Counted from the first letter of the stretch, positions 51,901-61,345 are shown. The stretch is DNA of 63,693 nucleotides from Paenibacillus anaericanus (GCF_003994475.1 NZ_RZNY01000028.1:230-63922); one strand, 5' to 3'. A program made the numbers and translations. The notes: generated by a model not told the origin, from the letters alone.

Positions 51901-52845
51901 GTGATAGAAATCGAAAAGCCGAAAATTGAGACCGTTGAAGTTAACGATGATGGCACCTATGGGAAATTTGTAGTAGAACCACTTGAGCGTGGGTATGGCA
52001 CCACACTGGGCAACTCGCTTCGCCGGATTTTGCTCTCTTCTCTGCCGGGTGCGGCGGTAACATCGGTCCAAATCGATGGTGTTCTGCATGAATTCGCAAC
52101 CATTCCGGGCGTAATGGAAGACGTTACGGAGATCATTCTCAACCTGAAAGCTCTCTCGCTCAAAATCCACTCCGATGAAGAGAAAACTCTCGAAATCGAT
52201 GCGGAAGGCGAAGGAATTATTACGGCTGGAGATATTCGTGCGGATAGCGATGTGGAAATTCTTAATCCGGATTTGCATATTGCTACACTTGAGCCGGGTT
52301 CCAGACTCCACATGCGGATTTTTGCTGGCCGCGGCCGTGGTTACGTTCAGGCGGATCGGAACAAAAGAGATGATCAACCAATTGGTGTGATTCCTGTTGA
52401 TTCGATCTATACCCCAATTACTCGTGTCAATTACGTTGTAGAAAATACACGTGTTGGACAAGTGACGAACTACGACAAGCTTTCGCTTGAAGTATGGAGT
52501 GATGGTAGCATTAGACCGGAAGAGGCAGTTAGCCTCGGTGCTAAAATTTTGACCGAGCATCTTTTCTTGTTCGTGGGTCTCACGGACGAAGCGAAAGACG
52601 CTGAAATTATGGTTGAAAAAGAAGAAGACAAGAAAGAAAAAGTTCTTGAAATGACGATTGAGGAGCTTGACCTCTCTGTTCGATCCTATAATTGCCTTAA
52701 ACGTGCCGGCATTAATACGGTACAAGAGCTTACTACGAAAACCGAAGAAGATATGATGAAAGTTCGTAACCTCGGACGCAAATCTTTAGAGGAAGTACAA
52801 GAAAAGCTCGAAGAGCTCGGATTAGGTCTTCGTACGGAAGAATAA
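51901..52845 (+). CDS. rpoA: DNA-directed RNA polymerase subunit alpha
   Basis: Alpha dimerises to nucleate the polymerase, and its C-terminal domain contacts UP elements and activators. The 314-residue protein has the N-terminal domain with [28 protein letters not shown] and the HhH C-terminal domain [33 protein letters not shown] 51901 ([14 protein letters not shown]) follows GAAGGAGGGG by 7 bases; the frame is open 18 bases earlier through that site. Confidence 0.97.
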   Translation: MIEIEKPKIETVEVNDDGTYGKFVVEPLERGYGTTLGNSLRRILLSSLPGAAVTSVQIDGVLHEFATIPGVMEDVTEIILNLKALSLKIHSDEEKTLEIDAEGEGIITAGDIRADSDVEILNPDLHIATLEPGSRLHMRIFAGRGRGYVQADRNKRDDQPIGVIPVDSIYTPITRVNYVVENTRVGQVTNYDKLSLEVWSDGSIRPEEAVSLGAKILTEHLFLFVGLTDEAKDAEIMVEKEEDKKEKVLEMTIEELDLSVRSYNCLKRAGINTVQELTTKTEEDMMKVRNLGRKSLEEVQEKLEELGLGLRTEE

Positions 52846-52881
52846 ACTGCTTGAATCGTTCTAGCGAAGGAGGGAAAACTC

Positions 52882-53247
52882 ATGGCATACCAAAAGTTGG
52901 GCCGCGATTCCAGTGCGCGTAAAGCTTTGTTTCGCGATCTGGTAACAGACCTATTCTTATACGAACGTATCCAAACGACAGAAGCTAAAGCGAAAGAAGT
53001 TCGCTCTATCGCTGAGAAACTGATCACTAAGGCTAAGCGTGGAGATCTTCATGCTCGTCGCCAAGTGGCAGCTTATGTTCGTCGCGAATCTATTGATGGA
53101 GAGCAAGATGCAATCCAAAAATTGTTTGCAGATATCGCAACTCGTTACTCCGAACGTCCAGGTGGATACACTCGTATCTTGAAACTAGGACCTCGCCGCG
53201 GTGACGCAGCACCTATGGTTTATCTGGAATTGGTAGACCGTTCGTAA
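52882..53247 (+). CDS. rplQ: 50S ribosomal protein L17
   Basis: L17 lies at the tunnel exit region. The 121-residue protein starts [41 protein letters not shown] and ends [26 protein letters not shown] precedes the ATG. It closes the alpha operon. Confidence 0.97.
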   Translation: MAYQKLGRDSSARKALFRDLVTDLFLYERIQTTEAKAKEVRSIAEKLITKAKRGDLHARRQVAAYVRRESIDGEQDAIQKLFADIATRYSERPGGYTRILKLGPRRGDAAPMVYLELVDRS

Positions 53248-53288
53248 TCACTAGGGTGTATATCCTAGTTCCCTTTCTTGGGGAATAG

Positions 53289-53337
53289 AAAACTCTCTGT
53301 CAGCGCGACCTTTAGGCCTCGCGATCGGAGAGTTTTT
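53289..53337 (+). terminator. Terminator of the S10-spc-alpha cluster
   Basis: AACTCTC (53291-53297) pairs with GAGAGTT (53328-53334), an inner CGCGA/TCGCG stem extends it, and five T follow. Confidence 0.9.
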
Positions 53338-53403
53338 CCATGTAATGAGAGTGAGTTGTTCATTCTATAGACTGTTCACGATATAGCGAAAGGAGGGTGT
53401 CTG

Positions 53404-54210
53404 TTGCGTAATGTGTTTATGACTGTCAGTTATGATGGAACGAACTATTACGGCTTCCAAACCCAACCTGGTGGGAACACAATACAGGATCATTTGGAAG
53501 CAGCAATAGTTCACTTGACGGGTGAAGTTGTGAAGATTCACGGCTCTGGTCGCACTGACGCTGGGGTACATGCTCGTGAACAGCCATTCCACTTTAGTAC
53601 CTCTTCACTTATACCACTTGAACGTTGGCGGTTAGCGCTAAATGGCCGTCTCCCCAGCGATATAAGAGTGACTGAGGTACGTGAAGTGCCGATGGACTTC
53701 CATTCTCGCCGTTCGGCTAAGCGGAAGACTTATAGGTATTCGATTAACGGCAATCGTGTACCTGATGTGTTCCAACGCAATTTACAATACCATCACCCAG
53801 GTAAGCTTGACTTATCGGCTATGCGTGAGGGATTGAAGTATATAGTGGGCACCCATGACTATACTTCATTTGCTTCCCGGCGTTCGACTAAGACGAGTCA
53901 TGTACGTACGATCTATGAGGCACAAATGGTAGTAGATACGTCTTCTGACTATCCGGGTACACACGAGCAAGGAATCATACACTTTTATATAACTGGCAAT
54001 GGGTTTCTTCAACATATGGTTCGGATTATTATGGGGACCTTACTTGAGATTGGTGAAGGTAAGCGTCGACCAGAGGATATGGGAAATATCCTAGAAAAGA
54101 AGAATCGTATGGCTGCAGGTCCAACAGCAGAGAGTAAGGGTCTGATGTTGTGGAAGGTAGAATTTAATGAAGAGGTTCTTTTGTTAAATTCCGAGATAGC
54201 TGATGAATAA
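53404..54210 (+). CDS. truA: tRNA pseudouridine(38-40) synthase TruA
   Basis: TruA makes pseudouridine in the anticodon arm of many tRNAs. The 268-residue protein starts at TTG 53404 (MRNVFMTVSYDGTNYYGFQTQPGG) after GGAGGGTG and has the catalytic aspartate in GSGRTDAGVHA, plus the KTYRYSI and HDYTSFASR motifs. It follows the alpha operon terminator by 66 bases. Confidence 0.95.
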   Translation: MRNVFMTVSYDGTNYYGFQTQPGGNTIQDHLEAAIVHLTGEVVKIHGSGRTDAGVHAREQPFHFSTSSLIPLERWRLALNGRLPSDIRVTEVREVPMDFHSRRSAKRKTYRYSINGNRVPDVFQRNLQYHHPGKLDLSAMREGLKYIVGTHDYTSFASRRSTKTSHVRTIYEAQMVVDTSSDYPGTHEQGIIHFYITGNGFLQHMVRIIMGTLLEIGEGKRRPEDMGNILEKKNRMAAGPTAESKGLMLWKVEFNEEVLLLNSEIADE

Positions 54211-54274
54211 ACGAAACCTATAGGTACATTTGTACGTAGCATATACAAAACAAACCATAGGAGGGTCTACCTGA

Positions 54275-54631
54275 ATGAAGTGTCCTGTATGTGATAATGT
54301 TCGTATGAGAGAAGTAGAGAAGGATGGAGTTTTGATTGATGTGTGTACTGAATGCAAAGGTGTATGGCTTGACAGGGGAGAGCTTGATAAACTGTTGAGT
54401 GAAATACGTGAGATTCGTCCCGCATTTAACGAATGGTATGGTAATCGTGAGGGCGAATCAGAATATGACCGCAAAGAAGTGAACCGTCAATCCCCTAACT
54501 TGAATCAAGGATCTAGTTCTCAGTCGCATCAGGCCTACGATTACAGGGATCAAAAGCATGGATATAATAAAGGACATCAACATAAGAAGAAAAAGTCAGT
54601 GCTGGATGTGTTCGGAGATTTATTCGATTAA
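54275..54631 (+). CDS. Zinc-ribbon (zf-TFIIB-type) protein
   Basis: The 118-residue protein has an N-terminal zinc ribbon (MKCPVCDN ... VCTECKGVWLDRGELDKLL, C3, C6, C24, C27), a Gln/Ser/Asn-rich low-complexity linker, a basic stretch GHQHKKKKS and a hydrophobic-acidic tail VLDVFGDLFD. Such small zf-TFIIB proteins are common in bacteria, but their role is not known to me. AGGAGGGT precedes the ATG. It lies between truA and the rplM promoter. Confidence 0.85.
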   Translation: MKCPVCDNVRMREVEKDGVLIDVCTECKGVWLDRGELDKLLSEIREIRPAFNEWYGNREGESEYDRKEVNRQSPNLNQGSSSQSHQAYDYRDQKHGYNKGHQHKKKKSVLDVFGDLFD

Positions 54632-54636
54632 ACTGA

Positions 54637-54669
54637 AATAATACGAAAAAAGACTTGCGTATTATTTTT
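54637..54669 (+). terminator. Terminator before rplM
   Basis: AATAATACG (54637-54645) pairs with CGTATTATT (54658-54666), followed by three more T (five in a row to 54669). Its 3' arm overlaps the -35 of the rplM promoter. Confidence 0.75.
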
Positions 54670-54683
54670 ACATCCTGTAGAAT
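54655..54683 (+). promoter_or_regulatory. Candidate rplM-rpsI promoter
   Basis: TTGCGT (54655-54660), 17 bases, TAGAAT (54678-54683). The -35 is only a partial match, but the spacing is ideal and it would start just before the rplM leader. Confidence 0.55.
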
Positions 54684-54695
54684 AAAAGTTGTGTT

Positions 54696-54730
54696 TTCTT
54701 AATGGCTATCCCACGGCCCCCAATTAAGAA
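54696..54730 (+). ncRNA. Probable L13 leader hairpin
   Basis: TTCTTAAT (54696-54703) pairs with ATTAAGAA (54723-54730) around the C-rich loop GGCTATCCCACGGCCCCC. It lies at the 5' end of the predicted rplM transcript, where Firmicutes carry the L13 leader. I infer the family from position and shape; an Rfam covariance search would decide it. Confidence 0.5.
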
Positions 54731-54877
54731 GACCAAAACAACAGTAAAATTAATGTTAGCTTACAAGATAATAACAACGATCGAAGATAAATGGGCTGAG
54801 TTGTTCGGCAATCTGAATTGTTGATCATATTCAGCATTAATGGACTATTTCGGACGAGAATGAAGGAGGATCTTTAC

Positions 54878-55315
54878 ATGCGTACCACTTATATTGCTAA
54901 GCCAAGCGAAGTTGAGCGCAAATGGCACATTATTGATGCCACTGGCAAAACGTTAGGCCGATTGGCTAGCGAAGCTGCAGCACTCATTCGCGGTAAACAC
55001 AAACCCGAATTTACTCCTCATGTTGATGGCGGTGACTTTGTTATCGTAATTAACGCTGAGAAGATTACACTAACTGGTAAGAAAATGGAAAACAAGAAAT
55101 ACTACCGTCACTCCATGCACCAAGGTGGTTTGAAAGTTACAGTCGCTCAAGACTTGCTTAGAACTTACCCTGAACGTATGATTGAATTTGCTATTCATGG
55201 CATGTTGCCAAAAACTCGCCAAGGCGAGAAAATGAAGCTTAGATTGAAAGCATACGCTGGCGCTGAGCATCCACATGCAGCACAAAAACCTGAAGTTTAC
55301 GAACTTCGCGGATAA
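54878..55315 (+). CDS. rplM: 50S ribosomal protein L13
   Basis: L13 is an early 50S assembly protein. The 145-residue protein starts [40 protein letters not shown] and has the signature [33 protein letters not shown] 54878 follows AAGGAGG by 8 bases; the open frame back to 54818 runs through the leader. Confidence 0.97.
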   Translation: MRTTYIAKPSEVERKWHIIDATGKTLGRLASEAAALIRGKHKPEFTPHVDGGDFVIVINAEKITLTGKKMENKKYYRHSMHQGGLKVTVAQDLLRTYPERMIEFAIHGMLPKTRQGEKMKLRLKAYAGAEHPHAAQKPEVYELRG

Positions 55316-55334
55316 TTAAAAGGAGGACAGTTTC

Positions 55335-55727
55335 ATGGCTCAAGTACAATACTATGGGACAGGTCGTCGTAAACATTCGGTAGCTCGTGTTCGCCTTGTA
55401 CCGGGTGAAGGACGCATTGTCATTAATAAACGCGACATCAATGAATATTTTTGTCTGGAGACTCTTAAGCTGATTGTTAAACAACCACTTAATTTGACAG
55501 AAACGCTTGGTAGTTATGATGTACTAGTTATCGCACATGGTGGCGGTACATCTGGTCAAGCAGGAGCAATTCGTCACGGTATTTCACGTGCATTGCTTAA
55601 AGCTGATCCAGAACTTCGTCCAGCTCTTAAAAAAGCAGGATTCTTGACTCGTGACCCACGGATGAAAGAACGTAAAAAATACGGTCTTAAAGCCGCTCGT
55701 CGCGCGCCACAGTTCTCCAAACGTTAA
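55335..55727 (+). CDS. rpsI: 30S ribosomal protein S9
   Basis: S9 reaches the P-site tRNA with its C-terminal tail. The 130-residue protein starts [39 protein letters not shown] and ends [11 protein letters not shown], the conserved SKR terminus. AAGGAGG precedes the ATG, 19 bases after rplM. Confidence 0.97.
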   Translation: MAQVQYYGTGRRKHSVARVRLVPGEGRIVINKRDINEYFCLETLKLIVKQPLNLTETLGSYDVLVIAHGGGTSGQAGAIRHGISRALLKADPELRPALKKAGFLTRDPRMKERKKYGLKAARRAPQFSKR

Positions 55728-55743
55728 TATTTTCAGTTCATTC

Positions 55744-55783
55744 AAGAACCCTCTTTCGAGAAATCGAGAGAGGGTTCTTTTTT
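55744..55783 (+). terminator. Terminator after rpsI
   Basis: AGAACCCTCTTTCGA (from 55745) pairs with TCGAGAGAGGGTTCT around GAAA, with one G-T pair, then a run of T to 55784. Confidence 0.92.
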
Positions 55784-55790
55784 TGTATTA

Positions 55791-55818
55791 TTGACTTATT
55801 GCTGGAAAGTTTTATACT
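55791..55818 (+). promoter_or_regulatory. Sigma-A promoter of cysH-sat
   Basis: TTGACT (55791-55796), 16 bases, TATACT (55813-55818). The short leader of about 60 bases leaves no room for an S-box riboswitch, unlike the B. subtilis cysH operon. Confidence 0.7.
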
Positions 55819-55888
55819 TTAATATATAATTCAAATGTGTTTAGTAGGACTATTTCCTTATTTATGTATTGTCTGAGGAGGAGAAGGA

Positions 55889-56581
55889 ATGAACTTATTA
55901 GAAAAGGAAGAATTGATCAAGGTTAAGGCAGAGGAACTGGAGTCAGCATCTGCGGAGGAGGTAATTGCTTGGGCAGTAGAAGCATTTCCGCATTTAACAT
56001 TTGCTTGTAGCTTTGGAGCAGAAGATGTTGTGCTCGTAGATATGCTGCAACAGATCAGTCCTACTAGTGATATCTTTTATCTAGATACGGATTATCATTT
56101 CAAAGAAACGTATGAGACACGCGATGCCATGGCTGCTAGATATGATCTAGAGTTTGTACGGGTATCTCCGAAATTAACTCCTGAAGAACAGTCATTACAA
56201 CATGGTGAGGAATTGTGGACTACAGATGCAAATGCATGTTGTGGTATTAGAAAAGTAGAGCCATTAACGCGAATTTTATCTCAGTATGATGCATGGATAA
56301 CGGGGATCCGCCGAGATCAAGCGCCGACACGGGCTAATGCAAAGAAAGTTGAGTATGATAGCAAATTTGGACTAGTTAAGTTCAATCCATTGGCGAGTTG
56401 GAGTACGGATGATGTGTGGAATTATATTCGCAAGAACGATATTATATACAATCCTCTCCATGATCAGAATTTCCCTAGTATTGGGTGTCAGCAATGTACT
56501 CGTCAGGTTATGCCAGGGGAGGATCCACGTGCTGGACGCTGGGCAGGGTCCGAGAAGACGGAATGCGGATTGCATAAATAA
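55889..56581 (+). CDS. cysH: Phosphoadenylyl/adenylyl-sulfate reductase
   Basis: This enzyme reduces activated sulfate (PAPS or APS) to sulfite using thioredoxin. The 230-residue protein has the PP-loop-like [14 protein letters not shown], the substrate region [16 protein letters not shown], and the catalytic ECGLH near the C terminus. The cysteine pairs CC (in NACCGIRK) and CQQC are the ligands of a [4Fe-4S] cluster, typical of enzymes that use APS or both substrates. GAGGAGG precedes the ATG. It is followed by sat; no APS kinase gene is present here, which favours APS use, as inference. Confidence 0.93.
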   Translation: MNLLEKEELIKVKAEELESASAEEVIAWAVEAFPHLTFACSFGAEDVVLVDMLQQISPTSDIFYLDTDYHFKETYETRDAMAARYDLEFVRVSPKLTPEEQSLQHGEELWTTDANACCGIRKVEPLTRILSQYDAWITGIRRDQAPTRANAKKVEYDSKFGLVKFNPLASWSTDDVWNYIRKNDIIYNPLHDQNFPSIGCQQCTRQVMPGEDPRAGRWAGSEKTECGLHK

Positions 56582-56616
56582 ATATACTATATGCATATAA
56601 CGAAGGGGAGAAATGT

Positions 56617-57786
56617 ATGACTGCAATTGCACCACATGGGGGTACTCTGATCAATCGTGTTATTACAGGTGAAGAACGTGAAAACTTATTACTAGCTGCG
56701 AAGAATTTGTCAGTGATTCAGATTAATGCATGGACGATATCGGATCTCGATTTAATTGGTGTGGGTGCGTTTTCTCCGTTAACGGGCTTCTTGAATGAAG
56801 AAGATTATCATTCTGTTGTGAGTTCAATGAGACTCGCAGATGGTACGGTGTGGAGTATTCCTATTACGTTGTCTGTCAGTGAAGAACAAGCTCTAAGTCT
56901 TACGGTCCAACAGGAAGTAGCCTTAGTGGGTGAAAAAGATGGGGTAGTTTACGGGCTACTTGAGATAGGAAGTATTTATAAGGTTGATCAAACTGTTGAA
57001 GTCAAAAACGTGTTCAAAACGGAAGATCCAGAGCATCCTGGTGTGAAAAAATTAATGGAGCGGTCGCCGATTTATTTAGGTGGATCTATTAAGGTGCTTA
57101 ATCGTCCGCGGCCAGAGCGATTTGGGGAGTTTTATTATGATCCTGCCGTGACTCGCGCTATTTTTGCTGAGAAGGGTTGGAGAACTGTTGTTGGTTTTCA
57201 AACCCGTAATCCAGTTCATCGGGCACATGAGTATATCCAGAAGAGCGCTATGGAGATCGTGGATGCACTTTTTCTGAATCCACTTGTTGGTGAGACGAAA
57301 TCGGACGATGTCGCTGCTGATGTGCGGATGCAAAGTTATTTGACTCTGTTAGAGAATTATTATCCTGCGAACCGTACATTTCTAGGTGTATTCCCGGCAG
57401 CCATGCGTTATGCGGGACCACGGGAAGCGATCTTCCACGCTATGGTACGGAAAAATTACGGTTGTACCCATTTTATTGTTGGTCGTGATCATGCAGGTGT
57501 AGGAGATTATTATGGGACGTATGAAGCGCAGGAAATCTTCTCTAACTTTACAACTGAAGAATTAGGAATCTCGCCATTGTTCTTCGAACATAGTTTCTTC
57601 TGTACTAAATGTGGTAACATGGCGTCCAGCAAGACATGCCCTCATCCTAGTGAAGATCATTTGACTTTATCCGGCACAAAAGTAAGAGCGTTACTGCGTG
57701 ATGGGGTATGTCCACCACCAGAGTTTACGCGGCCAGAAGTGGCCAAAGTATTGATCGAGGGTATGAGCCATCAAGTTGTAATTTAA
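56617..57786 (+). CDS. sat: Sulfate adenylyltransferase (ATP sulfurylase)
   Basis: Sat converts sulfate and ATP to APS. The 389-residue homomeric type has [15 protein letters not shown] (the Q-N-R and HxxH-like sites), [12 protein letters not shown], and a C-terminal cysteine-rich stretch [15 protein letters not shown]. It lies 35 bases after cysH, with AAGGGGAG upstream of the ATG. Together the two genes cover sulfate to sulfite. Confidence 0.95.
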   Translation: MTAIAPHGGTLINRVITGEERENLLLAAKNLSVIQINAWTISDLDLIGVGAFSPLTGFLNEEDYHSVVSSMRLADGTVWSIPITLSVSEEQALSLTVQQEVALVGEKDGVVYGLLEIGSIYKVDQTVEVKNVFKTEDPEHPGVKKLMERSPIYLGGSIKVLNRPRPERFGEFYYDPAVTRAIFAEKGWRTVVGFQTRNPVHRAHEYIQKSAMEIVDALFLNPLVGETKSDDVAADVRMQSYLTLLENYYPANRTFLGVFPAAMRYAGPREAIFHAMVRKNYGCTHFIVGRDHAGVGDYYGTYEAQEIFSNFTTEELGISPLFFEHSFFCTKCGNMASSKTCPHPSEDHLTLSGTKVRALLRDGVCPPPEFTRPEVAKVLIEGMSHQVVI

Positions 57787-57807
57787 TGAGAACTACAGCC
57801 TTGTTAG

Positions 57808-57836
57808 GTATATTTGTCCACCTTGTCCCATATAGA
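57808..57836 (+). promoter_or_regulatory. Candidate sigma-E promoter of cwlD
   Basis: GTATATT (57808-57814), 14 bases, CATATAGA (57829-57836) resembles the mother-cell sigma-E pattern KMATATT-N14-CATACANT; the -10 matches in part. CwlD of B. subtilis is made during sporulation. Confidence 0.5.
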
Positions 57837-57873
57837 TGAGTATTGTCATTATGGGGACGGAGGTGGCTTTTTT

Positions 57874-58626
57874 ATGGGCTCAAAAGATAAGTTGTTTGTA
57901 TCTATTTCCTTCAGCCGTGTAAAAAAGATGCTGATTGGGTTAGGGTTACTGGGGATATTGCTGACAATAGCAGTCTATGAAATTCCTACAACGAAAGTAT
58001 GGAAATACTGGAGTCTGCCGTTGGCCGGTGTAACCATTGCCTTAGACGCAGGTCATGGTGGGCCGGATGGAGGGGCAGTAAGTAAACAAGGGATCATCGA
58101 GAAGGATATTAATCTGGCGGTGGCCTTGTATTTACGGGATTATTTGCAACAAGCAGGGGCTATAGTAGTTATGACGCGAGAAGATGATCGTGACTTGGCA
58201 GGAGCGGATACAAAAGGTTATAAGAAGCGAAAATCAGAAGATCTCAAGCAGCGTGTACGATTTATAGAAGAGAAGGAAGCGAAGTTGTTTCTGAGCATTC
58301 ATATGAATAGCGTACCTTCCTCACGATGGAGCGGAGCGCAGACGTTCTATAATAAACAGAATGAGGATAGTGTGAATTTGGCTCAACTTGTGCAGCAGGA
58401 GTTAAAAGTCAATCTAGAGAATACCGATCGAGTTGCCAAACAATCAGATAAGACCGTGTATTTATTAGATGCGCTAAAAATCCCTGCCATCTTGGTAGAG
58501 GTTGGATTTCTATCGCATCCTGAGGAGTCGAAGTGGTTGAAGGATGACGCTTATCAGCGTAAAGTCGCTGGCGCGATTTACAAGGGGATTCTACGATATA
58601 CTGCTGGCGAAAAGAGTGAGAACTGA
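57874..58626 (+). CDS. cwlD: Germination-specific N-acetylmuramoyl-L-alanine amidase CwlD
   Basis: CwlD cleaves the stem peptide from muramic acid during cortex formation, the first step to muramic-delta-lactam needed for germination. The 250-residue protein has an N-terminal anchor (about 17-37), then the Amidase_3 domain with zinc ligands H61 (LDAGHGGPDGGAV) and E76 (IIEKDIN), SIHMN and the catalytic glutamate of VEVGFLSHPEE. ATG 57874 follows GGAGGTGG; the open frame to 57814 is not supported. Confidence 0.92.
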   Translation: MGSKDKLFVSISFSRVKKMLIGLGLLGILLTIAVYEIPTTKVWKYWSLPLAGVTIALDAGHGGPDGGAVSKQGIIEKDINLAVALYLRDYLQQAGAIVVMTREDDRDLAGADTKGYKKRKSEDLKQRVRFIEEKEAKLFLSIHMNSVPSSRWSGAQTFYNKQNEDSVNLAQLVQQELKVNLENTDRVAKQSDKTVYLLDALKIPAILVEVGFLSHPEESKWLKDDAYQRKVAGAIYKGILRYTAGEKSEN

Positions 58627-58644
58627 GCGTTAAATGGCAGATAA

Positions 58645-58653
58645 TGCTATAAT
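58645..58653 (+). promoter_or_regulatory. Extended -10 promoter of salA
   Basis: TGC followed by TATAAT (58648-58653) forms an extended -10. The -35 region is poor, as usual for such promoters. Confidence 0.6.
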
Positions 58654-58703
58654 AAATTATTATTATAGTTAATACGATATGAGATGAAGTCGAGGTGCTG
58701 TCA

Positions 58704-59819
58704 TTGTTATCGAAGGAAGAACTTCAGAATGCGCTGCTTCCAATTATTGAACCTACATTAAAGCGAAGCTTGGTTGAGATGCAGTGGATTCGCGATATGA
58801 TGGTCAAAGAGGACCGCGTCTCGCTTACGGTTATCTGTTTAGAAAAGAGCAAGGATTTGCAAGAGAAACTGGAGAGTGAAATCCGCCTGCGTCTTTCTGA
58901 GCTAGGAGTAAAAGATGTACATCTTCGACTTAGAGAGGCATCAGAGCAGGAGAGGGAGGAAGCGCTTGGCTCAGAACTTGAGGAATCTATTTCTTCTGCT
59001 CCGAATGAAGAGCGTTTTAAAGGTCGTGCAGCTGGGTTAGAACAACTTCCGATTCTAGATCCTAATACTAAAGTGAACTTCGTTGCCATAGCTAGTGGAA
59101 AAGGCGGTGTAGGTAAGTCAACCGTAACTGTTAATTTAGCTGTAGCTCTTGCTCGCTCTGGTAAGAAGGTTGGGCTTATTGATGCTGATATCTACGGGTT
59201 CAGTGTACCGGATATGATGGGGATCGAAGAGACTCCTATCGTTGAGGATGGGTCCATTATTCCTGTTGAACGTTTTGGCGTCAAAGTAATGTCGATGGGG
59301 TTCTTTATTCGTGAGAACAATCCCGTTATCTGGCGTGGGCCGATGCTTGGTAAGATGCTTCGGCAGTTTCTCAGCGATGTTGACTGGGGAGAATTAGATT
59401 ATATGTTATTAGATCTACCTCCAGGTACTGGTGACATCGCACTTGATGTGCATCAAATGCTTCCGCAAAGCCGCGAGATCATTGTGACGACTCCACATGC
59501 AACTGCGGCATTCGTGGCAGCTCGGGCGGGGGCGATGGCGCTTCAAACAGAGCACGAAGTGTTGGGTGTGGTAGAAAATATGGCTTATTACGAATGTAAG
59601 GCTTGTGGGAGTAAGGATTATGTATTTGGCAGAGGCGGCGGGGCACAGTTGGCAGAGACCCTTCATACCGACTTGCTTGCCCAGATCCCACTTGGAGCGC
59701 CGGACAACCATCCTTCAGAACTTGATTTTTCACCTTCCGTTTATAAGGAAGATAGTTTGATCGGGAAGATTTATAACGATATGGCCAAACAAGTTATGAA
59801 TAAATACAGCAAAGACTGA
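58704..59819 (+). CDS. salA: Mrp/NBP35-family ATPase SalA
   Basis: Members bind ATP and carry or insert Fe-S clusters; in Bacillus SalA also affects expression of degradative enzymes. The 371-residue protein has an N-terminal DUF59-like part, a charged linker, the deviant P-loop SGKGGVGKST (131-140), switch DADIYGFSVP, LDLPPGTGD, and the C-terminal CKACG pair expected for cluster binding. TTG 58704 was preferred because GAGGTG (58692-58697) lies 6 bases upstream; GTG 58695 overlaps that site. Confidence 0.9.
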   Translation: MLSKEELQNALLPIIEPTLKRSLVEMQWIRDMMVKEDRVSLTVICLEKSKDLQEKLESEIRLRLSELGVKDVHLRLREASEQEREEALGSELEESISSAPNEERFKGRAAGLEQLPILDPNTKVNFVAIASGKGGVGKSTVTVNLAVALARSGKKVGLIDADIYGFSVPDMMGIEETPIVEDGSIIPVERFGVKVMSMGFFIRENNPVIWRGPMLGKMLRQFLSDVDWGELDYMLLDLPPGTGDIALDVHQMLPQSREIIVTTPHATAAFVAARAGAMALQTEHEVLGVVENMAYYECKACGSKDYVFGRGGGAQLAETLHTDLLAQIPLGAPDNHPSELDFSPSVYKEDSLIGKIYNDMAKQVMNKYSKD

Positions 59820-59838
59820 CCAAGTGGTCAGTCTTTTT
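59811..59838 (+). terminator. Terminator overlapping the salA stop codon
   Basis: AAGACTGACCA (59812-59822), loop AG, TGGTCAGTCTT (59825-59835), then T run. The 5' arm includes the salA stop codon. The stem is symmetric with A and T runs, so it may also serve gerD from the other side. Confidence 0.9.
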
Positions 59839-59866
59839 AAATGCAATGTGTAATTCGTCTTTCCGG

Positions 59867-60613
59867 TTAAGAAGATCCACTACCACCACTTCCGCTACTA
59901 CTATCGCCACCGCCACTATCGCCACCTGAATCTCCCGATTCTCCTGATCCGCCTTCACCACCACTTTTCGAATCAGTGATCTTGGGCTCGAGCTGTTCCT
60001 TAACAACGGCCTTTAGTATTTCCATTATTTCCATTTTGAACAAGGGGCTTTGCATCGTTTCTTGAACTACAGACATGGACTGTTTGCGATAATCTGAAGT
60101 TTTCGTGAGATCTAGAAACATCTTCATCATTTCAGGTGACTTCATAATTTCGCCAACTGATTTTTGATAAGTTGGGTCCTTGATTAGTTGTAAATGAAGT
60201 TGCTTGCTCTCGGAGTTAATCGCCTTAGCAAAATCCCCCGCAAATTTAGGCTCAGTCATAATTTTTTCGATTTCTTTCTTATATTCTGGAGAGGTGATCG
60301 TGTCTTTAACAGCGAGTCGTACTTCATCGTTCGTTTGTGAAGGGAGAATCATTTTAACACCAACAGTTCCACCACCACCGCTGGATCCTCCTCCAGAATC
60401 TGAACTAGAGCTTGAGCTGCTACCTCCGCTGCTTATAGCTTCATATATGGCCTTTTTTCCTTCATCCGATTTAAGGATATCTAAAAGCATGGTCTTTGTC
60501 TCCTTGTATCCTCCACCTTGAGACGAAGAGCTTTGTTCAGAACCGCAGGCCGTTAGCGTAAGAGCAAATGTACACAAGATGCATAATAACCATCGGTAAC
60601 CAAGCCATTTCAT
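59867..60613 (-). CDS. gerD: Spore germination lipoprotein GerD
   Basis: GerD is an inner spore membrane lipoprotein needed for germinosome assembly and nutrient germination. The 248-residue protein has a signal peptide with lipobox LTAC (C23), a conserved helical region (about 95-205, with SPEYKKEIEKIMTEPKFAGDFAKAI and DPTYQKSVGEIMKSPEMMKM) and two Ser/Gly-rich low-complexity stretches, one at 27-83 interrupted by a helix and one at the C terminus. AAGGAGG lies upstream of the ATG, and a sigma-G-like promoter precedes it. Confidence 0.93.
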   Translation of the reverse strand: MKWLGYRWLLCILCTFALTLTACGSEQSSSSQGGGYKETKTMLLDILKSDEGKKAIYEAISSGGSSSSSSSDSGGGSSGGGGTVGVKMILPSQTNDEVRLAVKDTITSPEYKKEIEKIMTEPKFAGDFAKAINSESKQLHLQLIKDPTYQKSVGEIMKSPEMMKMFLDLTKTSDYRKQSMSVVQETMQSPLFKMEIMEILKAVVKEQLEPKITDSKSGGEGGSGESGDSGGDSGGGDSSSGSGGSGSS

Positions 60614-60645
60614 GGTCCCTTCCTCCTTGTTATCGTCACTGTCCT

Positions 60646-60674
60646 TAGTATGCGGTCATAAAAAGGAATTATCC
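60646..60674 (-). promoter_or_regulatory. Candidate sigma-G promoter of gerD
   Basis: On the minus strand GGATA (60674-60670), 17 bases, CATACTA (60652-60646), close to the forespore sigma-G pattern with -10 CATNNTA. The implied start leaves a short leader before the gerD ribosome binding site, fitting forespore expression of gerD. Confidence 0.65.
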
Positions 60675-60734
60675 TATTGAAAAGAATGGTTTTTTACTGG
60701 AAAGGTTGGTAAAATAATTGCGGAGGTGTGATCT

Positions 60735-61322
60735 TTGAACTTGAAAAAATGGATATATTTACTTTGGACAACTTTGGTAGTTGGGGCGGTTGTTTCGCTT
60801 GTAGCTGGATTGCTATTACAATGGACTCATACCGTACAATTAAATGGAACAGCTGATTTTTTTGTGAATATGGCTATATTGCTCGGGGTTGGAATTATGG
60901 TTAGTGTTTACTCTCAAATGGGCTTTTTTGCATATTTAATGTTGAATTATATGGGATCAGGTGTTTTTTCAAAAGTAACATGGAGATATATACAAATTGG
61001 ACTTACCGTTCTGGCGTTAATGGAACTGCTGTTCCTCCGAGTTTTTCTAGGCGAAGAGAAGAATGGAATTTCAGATGTGGTACTGGGTATCATTATTCTT
61101 GTCATTTCTTGTGTTACAGCTTATTTGAAAGTGAAAGCAACGAATAATTCAGCTTGGATTCCCACATTATTCTTTATGATCTCCGTGACAATAGTAGAGA
61201 TGGTTGGTGTGCTCAATATCGGCGTTGACCAAGCAACGGTATGGATCGGTGCACCGCTTATTGCTTGTAACGCTTACCAAATTATGATTTTACACCGGTT
61301 ATTGAAGCCTGCGAATCGTTAA
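60735..61322 (+). CDS. kbaA: KinB-signalling pathway activation protein KbaA
   Basis: KbaA is a membrane protein required for activity of the sporulation kinase KinB. The 195-residue protein has about six hydrophobic segments (about 6-28, 42-62, 64-80, 88-104, 112-132, 140-185). The start is TTG 60735 with GGAGGTG upstream. It is divergent from gerD, the usual gerD-kbaA arrangement. A sigma-H-like sequence AAAGGAATT-N10-AAAGAAT (60662-60687) lies upstream, one base short of ideal spacing. Confidence 0.9.
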   Translation: MNLKKWIYLLWTTLVVGAVVSLVAGLLLQWTHTVQLNGTADFFVNMAILLGVGIMVSVYSQMGFFAYLMLNYMGSGVFSKVTWRYIQIGLTVLALMELLFLRVFLGEEKNGISDVVLGIIILVISCVTAYLKVKATNNSAWIPTLFFMISVTIVEMVGVLNIGVDQATVWIGAPLIACNAYQIMILHRLLKPANR

Positions 61323-61345
61323 TAATACATACATCAATTGCTAAG

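Noticed and set aside
55830..55888. S-box or CymR-type site before cysH
   Set aside because: The leader is too short for an S-box, and no convincing match to the CymR consensus was found by eye.
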